DNA of 64,000 bases from Alcanivorax sp. DP30. GTDB lineage: Bacteria > Pseudomonadota > Gammaproteobacteria > Pseudomonadales > Alcanivoracaceae. The notes under the pieces were generated by a model. The model saw only the letters and a list, made by a program, of their open reading frames with translations. It was not told where the DNA came from and did not search any database. Of the stretch, positions 32,341 through 41,964 are shown piece by piece (position 1 is the first letter of the stretch; each line of letters begins with the position of its first letter). The position numbers and the translations under genes are program-made. Location of the stretch: the NCBI RefSeq assembly GCF_009882945.1, contig NZ_WTUY01000005.1, positions 661,863 through 725,862 of the forward strand. Direction: 5' to 3'.

Positions 32341-34233
32341 TTATCCCGCCACCAGCGCTCGCTCGCGCAGTAACGCTTCAATCTCCGGAACACTGGCCGG
32401 ATCATCAATGGTGGAGGGGATGTTGTAGCTCTCGCCATTGGCGATCTGGCGCAGCAGTTTGCGCAGGATCTTGCCGGACCGGGTTTTGGGCAGGCGCTGG
32501 GCAATGAGAGTGTCTTTGAGACAGGCCACGGCGCCGATATCCTGGCGGATGCGGGCCACCAGCTCCTGGTTGAGGATATCGGACTCGATATCCACGTCAT
32601 CCTTGAGGAGTACCAACCCGATAGGGACCTGACCTTTCAGATCATCGGCGATGCCGATCACGGCACACTCGGCGACGGCCGGGTGACCGGCAAGCACCTC
32701 TTCCATTTCCCCGGTGGACAAGCGGTGACCTGCCACGTTAATCACATCGTCGGTGCGGCCCATGATGAACACGTAGCCGTCGTCGTCCTTGTAGCCGCCG
32801 TCGCCGGAGGTGTAATAACCGGGGAACTGTTCCAGGTAACCCGCCAGAAAGCGCTCATGGTTGCCCCAGATGGTGGGCAGGCAGCTGGGCGCCAAAGGCA
32901 GTTTGATGGCCACGTTGCCTTGCTGGTTGGGGCCCACTTCGTTGCCGTTGTCATCCAGGATGCGCACATCGTAGCCGGGGCTGGGCAGGGTGGCAGAGCC
33001 CGGTTTGCAGGGTTTGGGGTCGACGCCCATGAGGTTGGCGCAGATGCCCCAGCCGGTTTCAGTCTGCCACCAGTGGTCGACCACCGGCAGGCCTGTGATG
33101 TCCCGCACCCAATCGTAGGTGGGCGGGTCCAGCCGTTCGCCGGCCATGAAGATGGATTCCAGCGCGGACAGGTCATGCTTCTTGATGCCTTCGGCGTTGG
33201 GATCTTCCTTCTTGATGGCACGGAAGGCGGTGGGGGCGGAGAACAGGGCTTTCACCTTGTATTCCTCGGCCACTCGCCAGAAGGCGGCGGCATCCGGGGT
33301 GCGTACTGGTTTGCCTTCATAAAGTACGCTGGAGAGTCCGCTCAGTAGAGGCGCGTAGACAATATAGGAATGCCCCACCACCCAGCCCACATCGGAGGCC
33401 GCCCAGAAGGTGTCACCCGGATCCATGTTGTAAATGGCTTTCATGCTGTAGCGCATGGCCACCGCATGGCTGCCGTTGTCGCGGACCACCCCCTTGGGTT
33501 TGCCGGTGGTGCCGGAGGTGTAGAGGATGTAGAGCGGGTCGGTGGCCAGCACCGGGGTGCAGTCGGCCGGTTCGGCGGCGGCCACGGCGGCCTGCCAGTC
33601 CACATCCCGACCTTCAATCAGTGAGGCCTTTACCTGAGGACGCTGGTAGACGATGCAGCGTTGCGGCTTGTGTTCGGCCTGTTCGATAGCTGCATCCACC
33701 AGCGGTTTGTATTCAATGATTTTTGCCACTTCTACACCGCAGGAAGCAGACACGATCACCTTGGGCTGGGCATCGTCGATGCGCACCGCCAGTTCGTTGG
33801 CGGCAAAGCCTCCGAAGACCACGGAGTGGATGGCACCCAGCCGGGCACAGGCCAGCATGGCGACCACGGCCTCGGGGATCATGGGCATGTAAATCAGAAC
33901 ACGATCTCCCTTTTCAACACCTTGCTGTTGCAGCACACCTGCAAAACGGGCAACCCGGCCGGTGAGTTGGGCGTAGGTGATTGTCTCTTTGCTATTGGTG
34001 ACCGGGGAATCGTAGTAGATGGCCACCTGATCGCCACGACCCTGGGCCAGGTTGGCGTCCAGAGCCATGTGGCAGGTGTTCATGACGCCGTCGGTAAACC
34101 AGCGACCAATGCCGTTGTCGTCTTCGCCGAGGATGGTTGTCGGGAAGGTGAACCAGTCCAGCATCTTTGCTTTTTCGCCCCAGAAGGCTTCCGGGTTGGT
34201 GATGGATGCGGAATATTCTTGTTCGTAGCTCAT
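32341..34233 (-). CDS. prpE: Propionyl-CoA synthetase PrpE
   Basis: 630 residues. AMP-forming acyl-CoA ligase. The adenylate loop is YTSGTTGKPKGVV, GRTDDVINVAGHRLSTGEME is the hinge, and the catalytic lysine is in LPKTRSGKILRKLLR. IYYDSPVTNSKETITYAQL matches PrpE better than acetyl-CoA synthetase, as does the 630-residue length. It activates propionate (probably acetate too), as needed when odd-chain fatty acids or alkanes are degraded. No other prp genes are nearby. Confidence 0.88.
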   Translation of the reverse strand: MSYEQEYSASITNPEAFWGEKAKMLDWFTFPTTILGEDDNGIGRWFTDGVMNTCHMALDANLAQGRGDQVAIYYDSPVTNSKETITYAQLTGRVARFAGVLQQQGVEKGDRVLIYMPMIPEAVVAMLACARLGAIHSVVFGGFAANELAVRIDDAQPKVIVSASCGVEVAKIIEYKPLVDAAIEQAEHKPQRCIVYQRPQVKASLIEGRDVDWQAAVAAAEPADCTPVLATDPLYILYTSGTTGKPKGVVRDNGSHAVAMRYSMKAIYNMDPGDTFWAASDVGWVVGHSYIVYAPLLSGLSSVLYEGKPVRTPDAAAFWRVAEEYKVKALFSAPTAFRAIKKEDPNAEGIKKHDLSALESIFMAGERLDPPTYDWVRDITGLPVVDHWWQTETGWGICANLMGVDPKPCKPGSATLPSPGYDVRILDDNGNEVGPNQQGNVAIKLPLAPSCLPTIWGNHERFLAGYLEQFPGYYTSGDGGYKDDDGYVFIMGRTDDVINVAGHRLSTGEMEEVLAGHPAVAECAVIGIADDLKGQVPIGLVLLKDDVDIESDILNQELVARIRQDIGAVACLKDTLIAQRLPKTRSGKILRKLLRQIANGESYNIPSTIDDPASVPEIEALLRERALVAG

Positions 34234-34585
34234 CGGCGGGCCTCGTTGGTCTCGCTGCCACTGGTGGTGGTGCGCTGATCCCCGTGCGTAATGGGTGCCT
34301 GGCGAAAGTGTGGCCGGGCTGGCAAGGGGTGGGTTAAAGGTGTCTTCATTGGATGCTATGACATGCCGGTTGGCCAGTGAATTAGACTAAAGTCCTTGGG
34401 ATTCGCAAGGGTATAAGCGGAGCTAAAACAAAGTGTGGAATTCTGTTTATTCCTGGGCGGGGAGAGGAGGGGCTGAGAGTTGCGAGGGGCGAATTGCGAG
34501 TTGCGAGTTGCGGTAGTTACCGTCAATGCAGACCGCCGATCTGTCCGCCACTATAAGACCACATTCAGAATAACAGAGGCCAACC
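34234..34585. other. 352-bp divergent intergenic region
   Basis: Between prpE (minus) and the ABM gene (plus). No gene seen. It holds the heptad array 34477-34511. On the minus strand TTGCGA (around 34402-34407) with CTAATT 17 bases on is a weak promoter candidate for prpE. Confidence 0.45.
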
Positions 34586-34888
34586 ATGTACATCGCCATG
34601 AACCGCTTCAAGATCAAACCCGGTTGTGAGCAGGACTTTATCGAAATCTGGAAGGGACGTGACACCTACCTGCAGGAGGTGCCGGGATTCAAGGAATTCC
34701 ATTTGCTACAGGGGCCGGCCAATGAGGAGTACACCTTGTTTTCGTCTCATGCGGGGTGGGAATCGAAGGGCGCCTTTGAGGGCTGGACCAAATCCGAGGC
34801 GTTTCGCAAGGCACACGCCAATGCGGGTGCGCGACGGGATATCTACATGGGCCCGCCGCAGCTGGAGTGTTTTGAGGTGGTGTTGTAG
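34586..34888 (+). CDS. Antibiotic biosynthesis monooxygenase (ABM) domain protein
   Basis: 100 residues, a single ferredoxin-like ABM domain: MYIAMNRFKIKPGCEQDFIE, FKEFHLLQGP, WESKGAFEGWTKSEAFRKAH. Proteins of this size act as dimers; some degrade haem (IsdG/HmoB type) and others oxidise quinols or have no known activity. The conserved WESKGAFEGWTKSEAF block is typical of the haem-oxygenase-like branch, but I cannot assign haem binding from it. Confidence 0.8.
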   Translation: MYIAMNRFKIKPGCEQDFIEIWKGRDTYLQEVPGFKEFHLLQGPANEEYTLFSSHAGWESKGAFEGWTKSEAFRKAHANAGARRDIYMGPPQLECFEVVL

Positions 34889-34891
34889 GAC

Positions 34892-34926
34892 GCCAGATGC
34901 CAGATGCCAGATGCTGGACGCCTGAT
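34892..34926. repeat. Direct heptad array (GCCAGAT type)
   Basis: GCCAGAT three times in a row, then GCTGGAC and GCCTGAT, starting four bases after the ABM gene stop. I found no clear inverted arm close by; it may be half of an element. Confidence 0.65.
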
Positions 34927-34950
34927 GCGGGAAATGTCGGGATTTCCTCC

Positions 34951-35096
34951 CGTAGGAGCGGAGGTTCCACCGCGATAGGCGCAACGCGCTTTGGTTCCTT
35001 AATGCTTTTGCTTTTTCTCGCAGCTCGAGGCTCGTAGCTCGCCGCGGTTTTTCCTCGCCAGGGCTCGGATCGCGCCGCGAGCGACGCTCCTACAGG
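34951..35096. repeat. REPIN-like pair with a long spacer
   Basis: CGTAGGAGCGGAGGTTCCACC near 34951 and, inverted, GCCGCGAGCGACGCTCCTAC ending near 35094. The arms match only at the TAGGAGC ends and CGCGAT, and the spacer contains the heptad array at 35017-35044. Confidence 0.5.
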
Positions 35097-35123
35097 GGGG
35101 CTTGTGGTTAGTCTGCTCGTGAT

Positions 35124-36437
35124 TCAGCGGGCGGTTCTGGCGTAGCCCCAGGCGCCCAGCATCAGTACCAGGTAGAGCCCGCCCACGAACAGCATCTGGC
35201 CAATTTCATGGGTGAGTTCGTAGTAGAGAATCATGCCGGTGCCGCCAGCGAGTACGGCGCAGGCGAGCAGGGTGAGGGTGAGGGAAGAGTCGGTTTTGTC
35301 CCTGATCCTGAAGTTGGCCCAGGCCATAAGGAGTGAGACCAGCAGAAACGTCATGCTGCCAAATTCCAGTATCAGTTCCAGACCGCCAATCAGAACCAGT
35401 GCGAAGGCCAGGGAGGCCATGGCGATGATCGCGTTGACCGGAATATGTTTCCTGCGGGTCGCCAGCAGGCGGGGGAAATAGCCATCATTGGCGATCACTG
35501 CCATCAGTCGGGAGGCGCCGAACAGGGTGCCGCTGATGGCGCTGCTGGTTGCCAGCAGCGCGCCGAGAATCACCAGCCGGGCGCCGATGTCGCCGAGTAT
35601 GTCACCGGCGCCGGTGGCCAGCGCGTATTCCTTGTTACGGATGATATCGGCAAAGGGAATGGCGAGAATGGCGCCGAGCGCGATCACCACATAGATGCCG
35701 ATGGCCGCGCACACGGCAGTATAGATGGCGATGGGGATATTACGTTCCGGCGTGTCCATCTCGTTCATGGCATGGATGACCAGCTGGAAACCTTCATAGG
35801 CGACAAAGGTCAGTGAGGCCACGATCAGGATAGACATGAGACTGACGGGGCCCTGGGCGTCAACCAGCTCGGGGAGGGTGACCTGACCGTTGCGAATGAG
35901 GAAAAAGGAGATAAGGCCCAGAATCACCAGCTTGGCGTAGACCATAAGATCCTCCAGCTTGCCCATCCCTTTTACGCTCCAGATGTTGATCACGGCAAAC
36001 ACCAGAATCACCATGCCTGCTACCCCTTTACGCAACCACTCGTTGTCGCCATGGGCGCCGCTGCTGATGGCATAGGACGCAAAGGTGTAGGCATACAGGG
36101 CCAGGGTGCTGATATAGCCGAATACCACCCACCAGCCGATCAATGAGGCCGCAAAGTGAGAGCCGGGAAAGGTGCGTTTGAAGAAGGAGTAGGTGGCGCC
36201 TTCATCGCGGTAGTAGAGTGCCAGCTTGATGTAGGAGTAGGCAGCGACGGCGGCCACGCCGCCCCCCAACGCAATGGCGACAGGGGTATAGACGCCGATC
36301 AGGGCAACGGAGATACCTAGCACGGAAAAAATACCGCCGCCGACCATGCCTCCCAGTGCGATGGCCACCAGTTCCAGAATGCCCAGTGGCTTGTTGCGTT
36401 TGCGATGGATAGAGGGCTTTAACGGCAGGCCCAACAT
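35124..36437 (-). CDS. APC-family amino acid/amine permease
   Basis: 437 residues with about 12 hydrophobic segments. The first helix has the APC pattern ALGGMVGGGIFSVLG, and VAYEGFQLVIHAMNEM corresponds to the sixth helix. Substrate unknown; the family carries amino acids or polyamines with cation symport or exchange. ATG 36437 lies 15 bp after the stop of the MscK-type gene, with AGGATAAAGCCC upstream, so the two are co-transcribed. Confidence 0.8.
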   Translation of the reverse strand: MLGLPLKPSIHRKRNKPLGILELVAIALGGMVGGGIFSVLGISVALIGVYTPVAIALGGGVAAVAAYSYIKLALYYRDEGATYSFFKRTFPGSHFAASLIGWWVVFGYISTLALYAYTFASYAISSGAHGDNEWLRKGVAGMVILVFAVINIWSVKGMGKLEDLMVYAKLVILGLISFFLIRNGQVTLPELVDAQGPVSLMSILIVASLTFVAYEGFQLVIHAMNEMDTPERNIPIAIYTAVCAAIGIYVVIALGAILAIPFADIIRNKEYALATGAGDILGDIGARLVILGALLATSSAISGTLFGASRLMAVIANDGYFPRLLATRRKHIPVNAIIAMASLAFALVLIGGLELILEFGSMTFLLVSLLMAWANFRIRDKTDSSLTLTLLACAVLAGGTGMILYYELTHEIGQMLFVGGLYLVLMLGAWGYARTAR

Positions 36438-36452
36438 GGGCTTTATCCTAGG

Positions 36453-39400
36453 TTAGCTCTGGGCGTCGTTATCATCGTTATCCGTTGTCTTTTTTTCACC
36501 CTCAATGCAGAGGGTTTCGCCATCGTCTCTGCGAATGTGGATATCCAGCTGGCTGAAGGCGATTTCCACGTCCTGTTCCTTGCACAGGCGGTCGATTTCC
36601 ACGTTCAGTTCATCGGTGGCCGGCAGTCGGTCGCCGATATCGTTCACGTGCACGCGCAGTTCATGATCCAGGGTGCTGGCACCGAAGTTGAGGAAGAACA
36701 CCATGGGTTCGGGCTCTTTCAGCACGCGTTTATTGTCGCGGGCGGCCTGCATGAGAATATCCCGGCACTTCTTCAAATCCGAGCCGTAGGCAAAGCCCAC
36801 CTTGATGGTGATGCGTGTGACCGTATCGGACAGGGACCAGTTGATTAGCCGTTCGGTGACAAACACCTTGTTGGGCACAATGATTTCCTTGCGATCGAAA
36901 TCAATAATCGTGGTGGCGCGGATACGAATCCGGCTGACGGTGCCGTCCAGGTTGCCAATGGTGATCACATCACCAATACGAATCGGGCGTTCGAACAGGA
37001 TGATGATGCCGGAGATGAAATTGGCGAAGATTTCCTGCAAACCAAAGCCCAGCCCCACACCCAGCGCCGCCACCAGCCACTGCATCTTGTCCCAGCTCAG
37101 GCCGAGTGCCCCGAGAGTAATGACAAGGCCGCTGGCGACAATAATGTAGGAGAGCAGGGTAGTGGTGGCATAGCTGGTGCCCTGCCGCAGTTCCAGGCGA
37201 GACAGTACGAGCACCTCCAGCAGGCCGGGCAGGTTGCTGGCCAGCAGGAAAGTCACGGTCCCGATCACCAGGGCGGCGATCACATCGCCCAGACTGATCG
37301 GGGACATCTGTTCGGTCTGGCCCACCATGTCGGAGGTTTCCCACAGAACGATGCTGTCGGTGTAGGCAAAGGCGTGGAAAACTTCTGCCCATACCCAGTA
37401 AACCAGCAAGCCAATGGTGGCAAACAGAGCCAGTCGAATCAGTCGCAGGGACTGCTGGTTGACTTGCTTGAGGTCCAGCTTGGGTTCTTCCACTTCCACG
37501 GCTTCCGAACCGGAGGTGTCCTTGTGTTCCGTTTCCCGCTGGGCCAACACCCGCTTGTAGGCAAGCCGCTGTGCAGCCACCGCCAGGCCACGCACGGCAG
37601 TGGCATCGAGCACGATCCACAGGACAATCAGATAGAGGCTGTAGATCATGTGGCCGGCCAGTCGCACGGAGGTGTAGTAGTAACCGATACCGGCGAGCAC
37701 GATCAGTGCCAGGGGAGCGAGAACACAGAGGCCGGTGACCAGCCTTTTCATGGTGCGGCTGACATTGCGGGCAGGGTAGCTCTGGGCCACGCTGGGCAGG
37801 CTGATGCAGACCACAATCAGACTGGCCAACATGATGACCAGGCCTAAGCGGTCGTTGCTTAACTGGGCTGGCCATTGATCGCCAAAGGCGACGATGAAGA
37901 TCACGGGTATCAGCGCCAGGCCAGTGAGCAGCAGGCGACGGCGCATGTTGTGATTCTGGTCATGCCCCCAGCGGAAGTGTCGTTGGGCAATGCCGTCTGT
38001 CTTGAGTACCCGGTAGAGAAATTCGAATACCAGCCACAGCAGCGCCAACTGGGTAAGCGCCGCGCCAAACACGCTGGCGAGGGTGCCGGCCTGTTGCCAT
38101 AGACCTAATCCAAACAGCAGCAGGAACAGTGGAACCGGGGAGGCGATGAGCAGGGTGTAAAGGAGGCTCAGGGGTGTATGCAGCTGGCTGTCCTTGCGCA
38201 AGGAGCCCACGTCCTTGTTCATGGTCGTGATGCGGTCTTTCAGGCGGCGGCGGGGAATCAGCAACAGCGCAGAAGGAATCAGGATGGCAATCAGCCAGGG
38301 CCACTTGTTCGCGAGCAGGTTCAGGGTGCCTTCTTTGACGGTTTCCCAGGGCATGCCGCGCACCTGGTCCACCAGTTGGCGGGGCAGCTTGGCCAGCCAC
38401 TCCAGGCTGAGTGCCTGGGTGCTGGGCATCCAGAAAGTTTGTTCTGAAATGGTGGTGTGCAGACTGTTGCTGATTTTCTGCAATTGTTCGTGGTTGAGTT
38501 GGGTGCGTGTCAGGATGGCGAGCTGACGACCGATCTCCCGGTCAAGCTGGTCGTAGAGCGTCATGCGCTCTTCTCGCAACACGGCAAAGGCCTTTTCGAG
38601 CTCTGGCGTCAGTGTGCTGTCCAGCTCCTGTCGAGCCGGTAACGGGCTGTCATCCAGGGCACGGATTTCCTTGTCCATTTCGAATTGGCTGATGCGGGCG
38701 TCGGCGATCTTCTTTTCCAGATCCAGAGGCGTATCGTCTTGCGGCAGGCTCTTCTGCTGGTCATAAAGAATGCGCGAGAGCAGCAAGCTGCCTTCGAGCA
38801 TGCGAATCTGGTCGTTGACCGTGGAGGAGAGGGCGCGAGCCTTGTCCAGCTCGGTCTTGGTGTTAACGGCGGTGCGCAACAGAGCGTTGGTGTCTTCGTT
38901 ATGGCGAGCCAGTTGTTCTCGCAGGGCACGGTTCTTGTCCATGGCCTTGCGCACCTGAGGGTGCTCAAGTACCTCTTTGGGGAGAGCGGCCTCAGGGGTG
39001 TTGGCAATGTCTTTCAGCTGATTGCTGCGGCGCTCGTTGATCAGCGGCTGCAGGGCATTGAGCCTGGCTTCGATCTGGTTCTGTTCAAGCTTGAAAAGCT
39101 GTTGGCGCAGCCGGGCAATATCCTGGGACTTTTCCACCACCGCCAGTTCCTGGTTGAACCGGTTGATGCGGGTTTCCAGCGCATGAAGTTCGGTGTTCAG
39201 CATCACTTCGTAAATGTCGGAGAGCGGCTCTCCCTGTTCATCGGTGCGCTGGTTAAGTATTCCACGGATCGTGTCCATGCGATCCATGGCCTTGCTGATG
39301 GCACTTTGCGCCTGTTCAGGCAAGGTTTGGGCGCGGGTCAGTTCACTGCTGGCTTTGGCCAGACCCTGTTGGTTCTCCTCCAGCGCGTCCAGCTGAGCGA

Positions 39401-39767
39401 TCAGTGTCTGAATCAGTTTTTCCAGTGGCAGGTCGGCATACTGCTCTGACCAGTTGGTGTCTTTATCGTTTCGGGCGCGGGTGAGCTCAGCTTCCAGGCG
39501 GATGCGTTCATTGGGGGCCTTGGCCGAAAACGCTTTGAGGGACTCGATTTTTTCCTGGTTTTGGTCGATTTCCTTGCGCAGAGACAGGGTCTTTTCCAAC
39601 CGTTCCTTGTCGGGATTGGGGCTGCCATCGTTCTTTTTGCTTTCCGTCTGGGTCAGCTGCTTTTGCAGATCCCCGACACCGGGCAATGAAAAACCGGATT
39701 GTGAAATCTGACCCAGTGCCAGTGCGGGTAAAAGCAATAGCAGGATCAGGGGAAGTCGTCGATCCAT
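36453..39767 (-). CDS. Large mechanosensitive channel, MscK/KefA type
   Basis: 1104 residues, similar in size to E. coli MscK and YbdG-relative MscM. Signal peptide (MDRRLPLILLLLLPALALG), a coiled-coil periplasmic region to about residue 470, then many membrane segments, and a C-terminal MscS channel domain: pore helix region WLVAALGVGLGFGLQEIFANF and beta domain RPIRIGDVITIGNLDGTVS, IIVPNKVFVTERLINWS. It should release solutes on osmotic down-shock. Start ATG 39767; GGAG is about 12 bases upstream. The C-terminal tail is acidic. Confidence 0.88.
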   Translation of the reverse strand: MDRRLPLILLLLLPALALGQISQSGFSLPGVGDLQKQLTQTESKKNDGSPNPDKERLEKTLSLRKEIDQNQEKIESLKAFSAKAPNERIRLEAELTRARNDKDTNWSEQYADLPLEKLIQTLIAQLDALEENQQGLAKASSELTRAQTLPEQAQSAISKAMDRMDTIRGILNQRTDEQGEPLSDIYEVMLNTELHALETRINRFNQELAVVEKSQDIARLRQQLFKLEQNQIEARLNALQPLINERRSNQLKDIANTPEAALPKEVLEHPQVRKAMDKNRALREQLARHNEDTNALLRTAVNTKTELDKARALSSTVNDQIRMLEGSLLLSRILYDQQKSLPQDDTPLDLEKKIADARISQFEMDKEIRALDDSPLPARQELDSTLTPELEKAFAVLREERMTLYDQLDREIGRQLAILTRTQLNHEQLQKISNSLHTTISEQTFWMPSTQALSLEWLAKLPRQLVDQVRGMPWETVKEGTLNLLANKWPWLIAILIPSALLLIPRRRLKDRITTMNKDVGSLRKDSQLHTPLSLLYTLLIASPVPLFLLLFGLGLWQQAGTLASVFGAALTQLALLWLVFEFLYRVLKTDGIAQRHFRWGHDQNHNMRRRLLLTGLALIPVIFIVAFGDQWPAQLSNDRLGLVIMLASLIVVCISLPSVAQSYPARNVSRTMKRLVTGLCVLAPLALIVLAGIGYYYTSVRLAGHMIYSLYLIVLWIVLDATAVRGLAVAAQRLAYKRVLAQRETEHKDTSGSEAVEVEEPKLDLKQVNQQSLRLIRLALFATIGLLVYWVWAEVFHAFAYTDSIVLWETSDMVGQTEQMSPISLGDVIAALVIGTVTFLLASNLPGLLEVLVLSRLELRQGTSYATTTLLSYIIVASGLVITLGALGLSWDKMQWLVAALGVGLGFGLQEIFANFISGIIILFERPIRIGDVITIGNLDGTVSRIRIRATTIIDFDRKEIIVPNKVFVTERLINWSLSDTVTRITIKVGFAYGSDLKKCRDILMQAARDNKRVLKEPEPMVFFLNFGASTLDHELRVHVNDIGDRLPATDELNVEIDRLCKEQDVEIAFSQLDIHIRRDDGETLCIEGEKKTTDNDDNDAQS

Positions 39768-40027
39768 AACAAAAAACACTCCGGAGGAAATCTGCGATAT
39801 TTGTACCATACACAGGCGCGGCACGCCTCACGGATCATGTAAAACGCGCCTCTTCTTTTGGCGCTGTTTGTGCTGTTTAGGGGATGTCTGCAAGAGATCC
39901 GAACGAAAGCAAGGGCAGAGTGGCAGAAGCGAGTGACAGGTTTCGCGTTGCGAAAGGTCAGACAGGGCGGGTTGTCCGGTTTTGGGGGCGAACCTGTCCT
40001 GGACTCGAATCGCCAGCAAGCTGGCAG

Positions 40028-40696
40028 CTACGGGGAGCTCAGTCGTCGCATCAATTGCCGGATCAGCCCGAGCTCCCGGTCATCGGCCAGCGGGAGCAGT
40101 TCCAGTAGCCACTGATGCAGGTTTTCTCGCTGTTCTATGCCTCGCTCCAGGAGCAGCTGTTGCAGGGCGTTATGGGTATGCCGGTAGGTATCCGGGGTGG
40201 GGGCTTCTTCGATGGTATTACCCTGTGTCTGTTTACGTAGCTCCCAGGCATAAACCATGACTGCCTGGGCCAGGTTCAGGGAAGGTTGGGGATGTGCCAG
40301 GGGGATGCTGCTGGCCAGATCGCAGCGGGCCACTTCGTCTCCAGTGAGGCCACTGGATTCGCGTCCAAACACGATCGCAACCCGGTTCACGCTAGCCGCC
40401 TTTTCGGCCACCAGGGCAGCGCATTGATCGGCGTCCACGTAGCGGTCTTTCTGCAGCCGGTGGCGGGCAGTGCAGGCAATGCTCAGGTCCACGTCGGCCA
40501 GGGCGTCATCCAGCGATTCAAAGTGACGGGCCCTGGCAAGGATATCCTGGCTCTGGTGGGCCACCCAGCGGGCTGCGGTCATGTCCCCGGGGCGGACCAG
40601 CCGCAGGTCAGAAAAACCCATGGTCTTGATGGCACGGGCGGCGGCGCCGATGTTCTCTCCCCTTGCGGGCTCTACCAGTACAAACGCGATGTCCAT
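40028..40696 (-). CDS. lasT: SPOUT RNA methyltransferase, LasT/TrmJ type
   Basis: 222 residues. IAFVLVEPARGENIGAAARA and IKTMGFSDLRLVRP at the N-terminus, and the SPOUT knot VAIVFGRESSGLTGDE with PSLNLAQAVMVYAWEL. This pattern and length resemble E. coli LasT more than TrmJ (246 residues), which makes Cm32/Um32 in tRNA. It probably 2'-O-methylates tRNA or rRNA; the exact target is not known from sequence. Divergent from the phospholipase-like gene. Confidence 0.82.
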   Translation of the reverse strand: MDIAFVLVEPARGENIGAAARAIKTMGFSDLRLVRPGDMTAARWVAHQSQDILARARHFESLDDALADVDLSIACTARHRLQKDRYVDADQCAALVAEKAASVNRVAIVFGRESSGLTGDEVARCDLASSIPLAHPQPSLNLAQAVMVYAWELRKQTQGNTIEEAPTPDTYRHTHNALQQLLLERGIEQRENLHQWLLELLPLADDRELGLIRQLMRRLSSP

Positions 40697-40871
40697 GGGT
40701 TGTCATATCTGTTGGGTAGCAGGGTGGCGGGCATTGTAACCGCTCCGTGGGCCGTGGCAGAAAATGTCCATGAATTGTCCGTGGGCGTCCTAGGGTTGGC
40801 TGCCCGGTTTGGTTATTGTTTGAACAGTAATAACAAAAAGTTACACAACAAAAATAGGGAGGGGACCCCCC

Positions 40872-41894
40872 ATGAAGAAGCTCGCGATTGTCGGCGTTCT
40901 GAGCGCCGCCGTTCTGGCCTCACCGGCCCAGGCCTTTCAGCAGATCACCCACAAGCGTATTGCCATTGATGCGGTGAACTACATGAAGGCGAATCCGACC
41001 ACCACCGAATACAACCGCCTCAAGTCCTGGGTGAACGCCGCTGGCTACACCATGGACCAGTTTGCCGAGGTGATCGGGCAGGGCGCCTACGATGTGGATG
41101 ACTTCCAGGATACCTACCTGTGTGGTGCCACCACTGGCGACTGCGTGTACGCGCCGGTATTTAACGCCGGGTCCTCCCTGGTGAACTACACCTCCTACTG
41201 GCATTTCCAGAACCACACGCGCGGTTCGGATGTTCACGGTAACGATTTCGGCGGCTACAACTACGACCTGCTCACCGTATGGGGCGACATCGATAACATC
41301 GCCGCCACCTGGCTGTACGGCGATTACATGGACGACGGCAACGGTGGCATGACGGGCTGGTGGTGGTCCGATGACTCCGAGTACAACACCTACGGTGTGA
41401 CCGAAGCCAACTATCGTCAGGGCAGCTATTCCAGCAAGTCCATGTACGATGATTTCGAAGAGATGCCGTTCCAGCCCATCGATAACCTGGGCCAGTACTG
41501 GTACAGCCAGTTCCTGGCCAACCCCACCGCCCAGACCCTGGGTTTCGTGATGCACACCACGGACCTGTTGCAGCCGCACCACGTATGGACCACCTCGGCA
41601 CTGAACCACAGCGGTTGGGAAACCTGGGTAGCGGATTACTATGACAGTGAAAACCTGAACAACCCGACCATGGTGTCGGTGGCTTTGCAGGACTTCACGC
41701 CGCTGTCCCCGTCCAGCAATGATATTCGTCCGCTGCTGACCGAGGGGGGCGCTCTGGCTTACGGTAATGGTGGTATCGTGTTGTCCAGCACCGATCATTC
41801 CGATCGACTGCAGGTGGCACAGGTGGTGATTCCCCACGCCATCGCCATGGTCGTGCACGTGCTTAACCATGCGGCCCTGAAGGTGAATCCGTAA
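40872..41894 (+). CDS. Secreted zinc phospholipase C / S1-P1 nuclease-like protein
   Basis: 340 residues; signal peptide MKKLAIVGVLSAAVLASPAQA, mature start FQQITHKRI. In the zinc phospholipase C fold the mature N-terminus, an early His (His27 here), DVDDF, WHFQNH, and H-x-D...PxH...H-x3-E ligate three zincs. The last cluster here is HTTDLLQPHH (His228, Asp231, His236/237) and NHSGWE (His246, Glu250). The His-Asp spacing is one shorter than the usual H-x3-D, so activity needs checking. It may cleave phospholipids outside the cell. It leads a run with a PpiC foldase and a coiled-coil protein. Confidence 0.65.
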   Translation: MKKLAIVGVLSAAVLASPAQAFQQITHKRIAIDAVNYMKANPTTTEYNRLKSWVNAAGYTMDQFAEVIGQGAYDVDDFQDTYLCGATTGDCVYAPVFNAGSSLVNYTSYWHFQNHTRGSDVHGNDFGGYNYDLLTVWGDIDNIAATWLYGDYMDDGNGGMTGWWWSDDSEYNTYGVTEANYRQGSYSSKSMYDDFEEMPFQPIDNLGQYWYSQFLANPTAQTLGFVMHTTDLLQPHHVWTTSALNHSGWETWVADYYDSENLNNPTMVSVALQDFTPLSPSSNDIRPLLTEGGALAYGNGGIVLSSTDHSDRLQVAQVVIPHAIAMVVHVLNHAALKVNP

Positions 41895-41903
41895 ACCCCT
41901 CGC

Positions 41904-41924
41904 GGCGGCTCCCCCGGAGCCGCC
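41904..41924 (+). terminator. GC hairpin after the phospholipase-like gene
   Basis: GGCGGCT (41904-41910) and AGCCGCC (41918-41924) pair across a seven-base loop; no T run, so partial read-through into the PpiC gene is likely. Confidence 0.4.
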
Positions 41925-41964
41925 ACGTCTACCTCAATAATCAAAACAAAGAGGGTGGACCAGA

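Larger units (their letters stand above)
34477..35044. repeat. Heptad arrays flanking the ABM gene (GTTGCGA / CTCGNNG type)
   Basis: Left arm 34477-34511: GAGTTGC, GAGGGGC, GAATTGC, GAGTTGC, GAGTTGC. Right arm 35017-35044: CTCGCAG, CTCGAGG, CTCGTAG, CTCGCCG, inverted. The complement of the right arm reads GCTACGA, GCCTCGA, GCTGCGA, close to GTTGCGA of the left arm. The 300-bp ABM gene lies between them. Confidence 0.6.

Noticed and set aside
32341-34233. Acetyl-CoA synthetase (acs) for the acyl-CoA ligase
   Set aside because: Length and the YYDSPVTNSKETITYAQL block fit PrpE better.
39990-40030. GGACTCGAATCGCCAGC, resembling a tRNA T-arm
   Set aside because: No acceptor, D or anticodon stems around it; the pattern arises in a REP-like remnant next to the lasT gene.
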